In this document: piece after piece, positions 62,847 through 64,000 of the stretch | How positions within the stretch are numbered: the stretch's first letter is position 1 | How the letters are laid out: every line of letters begins with the position of its first letter | Origin: Pseudomonas sp. ICMP22404 | GTDB lineage: Bacteria; Pseudomonadota; Gammaproteobacteria; Pseudomonadales; Pseudomonadaceae | Assembly: GCF_006227205.1 (NCBI RefSeq) | Contig: NZ_VCNG01000001.1 | Coordinates: 434,001-498,000, forward strand | Length of the DNA: 64,000 nt | Direction: 5' to 3' | Position numbers and translations under genes: made by a program | The notes under the pieces: model-generated | What the model saw: only the letters and a program-made list of their open reading frames with translations | Databases searched by the model: none | What the model was told of the DNA's origin: nothing

Positions 62847-64000
62847 ACCCGCGCCTGCTGGAGCTGTACAACCAGGAACTGCACCACGTGCGCGAAAGCG
62901 CGGCGGAGTTCGCCAAGGAATACCCCAAGATCGCCAGTCGGCTGACGTTGTCCGGCATGGACTGCGCCGACCCCTATGTCGAGCGGCTGCTGGAAGGTTT
63001 CGCCTACCTGACGGCGCGGGTCCAACTCAAGCTCGACGCCGAGTACCCGACCTTCACCCACAACCTGCTGGAAATCGCCTACCCCCATTATCTGGCGCCG
63101 ACGCCGTCAATGACCGTGGTGCAGATGCAGGCCGACCCTGACGAAGGCTCCTTGAGCAGCGGCTTCGAGCTACCCCGGGACAGCGTCCTGCGCGCCGCCC
63201 TGGGGCGTGAAACCCAGACCTGCTGTGAATACCGCACGGCCCACTCGGTGACTTTGTGGCCCTTGCAGGTCAGCCAGGCCGAGTACTTCGGCAACCCGTC
63301 CACGGTGCTCGGACGCCTGGCCGCCAGTGAGCCGAAAGCCAAGGCCGGCCTGCGCCTGACCCTGCGCACCGGGGCCGAATTGCCGTTCAACAGCCTGGCT
63401 CTGGACAATCTGCCGCTGTACCTCAGTGGTGCCGACGAACAACCGTTCCGCCTTTACGAACAATTGCTGGGCAGCGCCTGCGCGGTGTTCGCCCGCCAAC
63501 CCGGCGGCAATTGGGTCGAGCGACTGCCCCAGGATGCGTTGCGCTCGCGCGGCTTCGATGATGTCGACGCTGCGCTGCCGGTGGTGCCGCGAGCGTTCCA
63601 GGGCTATCGCCTGTTGCAGGAGTACTTCGCCCTGCCCCAGCGCTTCCTGTTCGTCGACTTCACCCAACTGAGCCGAGCGGTCAAGCGTTGCGACGGCCAG
63701 GAGCTGGAGTTGATCGTGCTGTTCGACCGCCACGACCCGAGCCTGGAAGGCAGCGTCGGCGCCGCGCAGTTCCTGCCGTTCTGCACCCCGGCCATCAATC
63801 TGTTCCCCAAGCGCCTGGACCGCATCCACCTGTCGGACCGGGTCAACGAGCACCATGTGATCGCCGACCGCACCCGGCCGATGGATTTCGAAGTGCATTC
63901 GCTGACCGGCCTCACCGGCCACGGCACCGGGCCGGAGCAACCGTTCCTGCCGTTCTATGCCGTGCGCGACCCGTCCCGTTATGGCCGCGACCAAGCCTAT
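62843..64000 (+). CDS. tssF: TssF, T6SS baseplate protein (partial)
   Basis: The first 386 codons are present; the gene runs off the right edge. It starts [20 protein letters not shown] and contains [34 protein letters not shown] and [20 protein letters not shown], all diagnostic of TssF/VasA. Complete homologues are about 600 residues. It forms the baseplate wedge with TssE, TssG and TssK. tssG, clpV and vgrG probably follow outside the window. Confidence 0.97.
   Translation, partial: MNPRLLELYNQELHHVRESAAEFAKEYPKIASRLTLSGMDCADPYVERLLEGFAYLTARVQLKLDAEYPTFTHNLLEIAYPHYLAPTPSMTVVQMQADPDEGSLSSGFELPRDSVLRAALGRETQTCCEYRTAHSVTLWPLQVSQAEYFGNPSTVLGRLAASEPKAKAGLRLTLRTGAELPFNSLALDNLPLYLSGADEQPFRLYEQLLGSACAVFARQPGGNWVERLPQDALRSRGFDDVDAALPVVPRAFQGYRLLQEYFALPQRFLFVDFTQLSRAVKRCDGQELELIVLFDRHDPSLEGSVGAAQFLPFCTPAINLFPKRLDRIHLSDRVNEHHVIADRTRPMDFEVHSLTGLTGHGTGPEQPFLPFYAVRDPSRYGRDQAY

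Overview
The window is a GC-rich Pseudomonas chromosome segment, most likely from the P. fluorescens group. The evidence is gene order and protein sequence: kauB, rpmG-rpmB, a DppA-like protein, radC, coaBC-dut-algC-argB, pyrE/crc, DUF4870, rph, yicC, gmk-rpoZ-spoT-ridA and, further on, oxyR-recG-HDOD match the order I recall for P. aeruginosa PA5312-PA5347. Intergenic spaces carry the REP/REPIN repeats (GAGCAGGCTCGCTCCCAC) typical of fluorescent pseudomonads.

Region 1 (1-17058) is conserved housekeeping: ribosomal proteins L33 and L28, peptide uptake, coenzyme A, dUTP, exopolysaccharide-precursor, arginine and pyrimidine synthesis, catabolite repression (Crc), RNA processing (Rph, YicC), and the gmk-rpoZ-spoT-ridA stringent-response block.

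Region 2 (about 17.1-28.2 kb) is variable. An AT-rich, defence-like island (17.1-24.2 kb) carries an AbiC-like membrane protein, a membrane-anchored coiled-coil protein, a HEPN-motif protein with three zinc ribbons and an OLD-type ATPase/TOPRIM nuclease. It also holds a 47-nt remnant of a tRNA-Cys 3' end (a probable att scar), a small gene broken by an in-frame TAG, and four copies of a short dispersed repeat. After it come a DUF6124 gene with a strongly structured leader, a truncated protein-kinase gene, a decayed third DUF6124 copy, a lipoprotein and a DMT exporter.

Region 3 (28.5-39.2 kb) holds an ArgJ paralogue of the clavulanate OAT2 type, an NAD-dependent epimerase, exbB-exbD-tonB, oxyR, recG, an HDOD protein, and a second DUF6124 gene whose leader folds like the first despite different sequence.

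Region 4 (39.7-64.0 kb) is an H1-type type VI secretion locus cut by the window end. The minus-strand block is tagQ-tagR-tagS-tagT-ppkA-pppA-tagF-tssM-tssL-tssK-tssJ-tagH(fha), and the divergent block is tssA-tssB-tssC-hcp-[tae4-immunity]-tssE-tssF. TagQRST, PpkA, PppA and Fha form the threonine-phosphorylation pathway that controls firing. A Tae4 amidase effector and a putative immunity lipoprotein lie between hcp and tssE, where P. aeruginosa carries tagJ. The most interesting observations are the paired DUF6124 leaders (candidate cis-regulatory RNA), the HEPN-zinc-ribbon gene in the island beside the tRNA scar, and the effector-immunity insertion.
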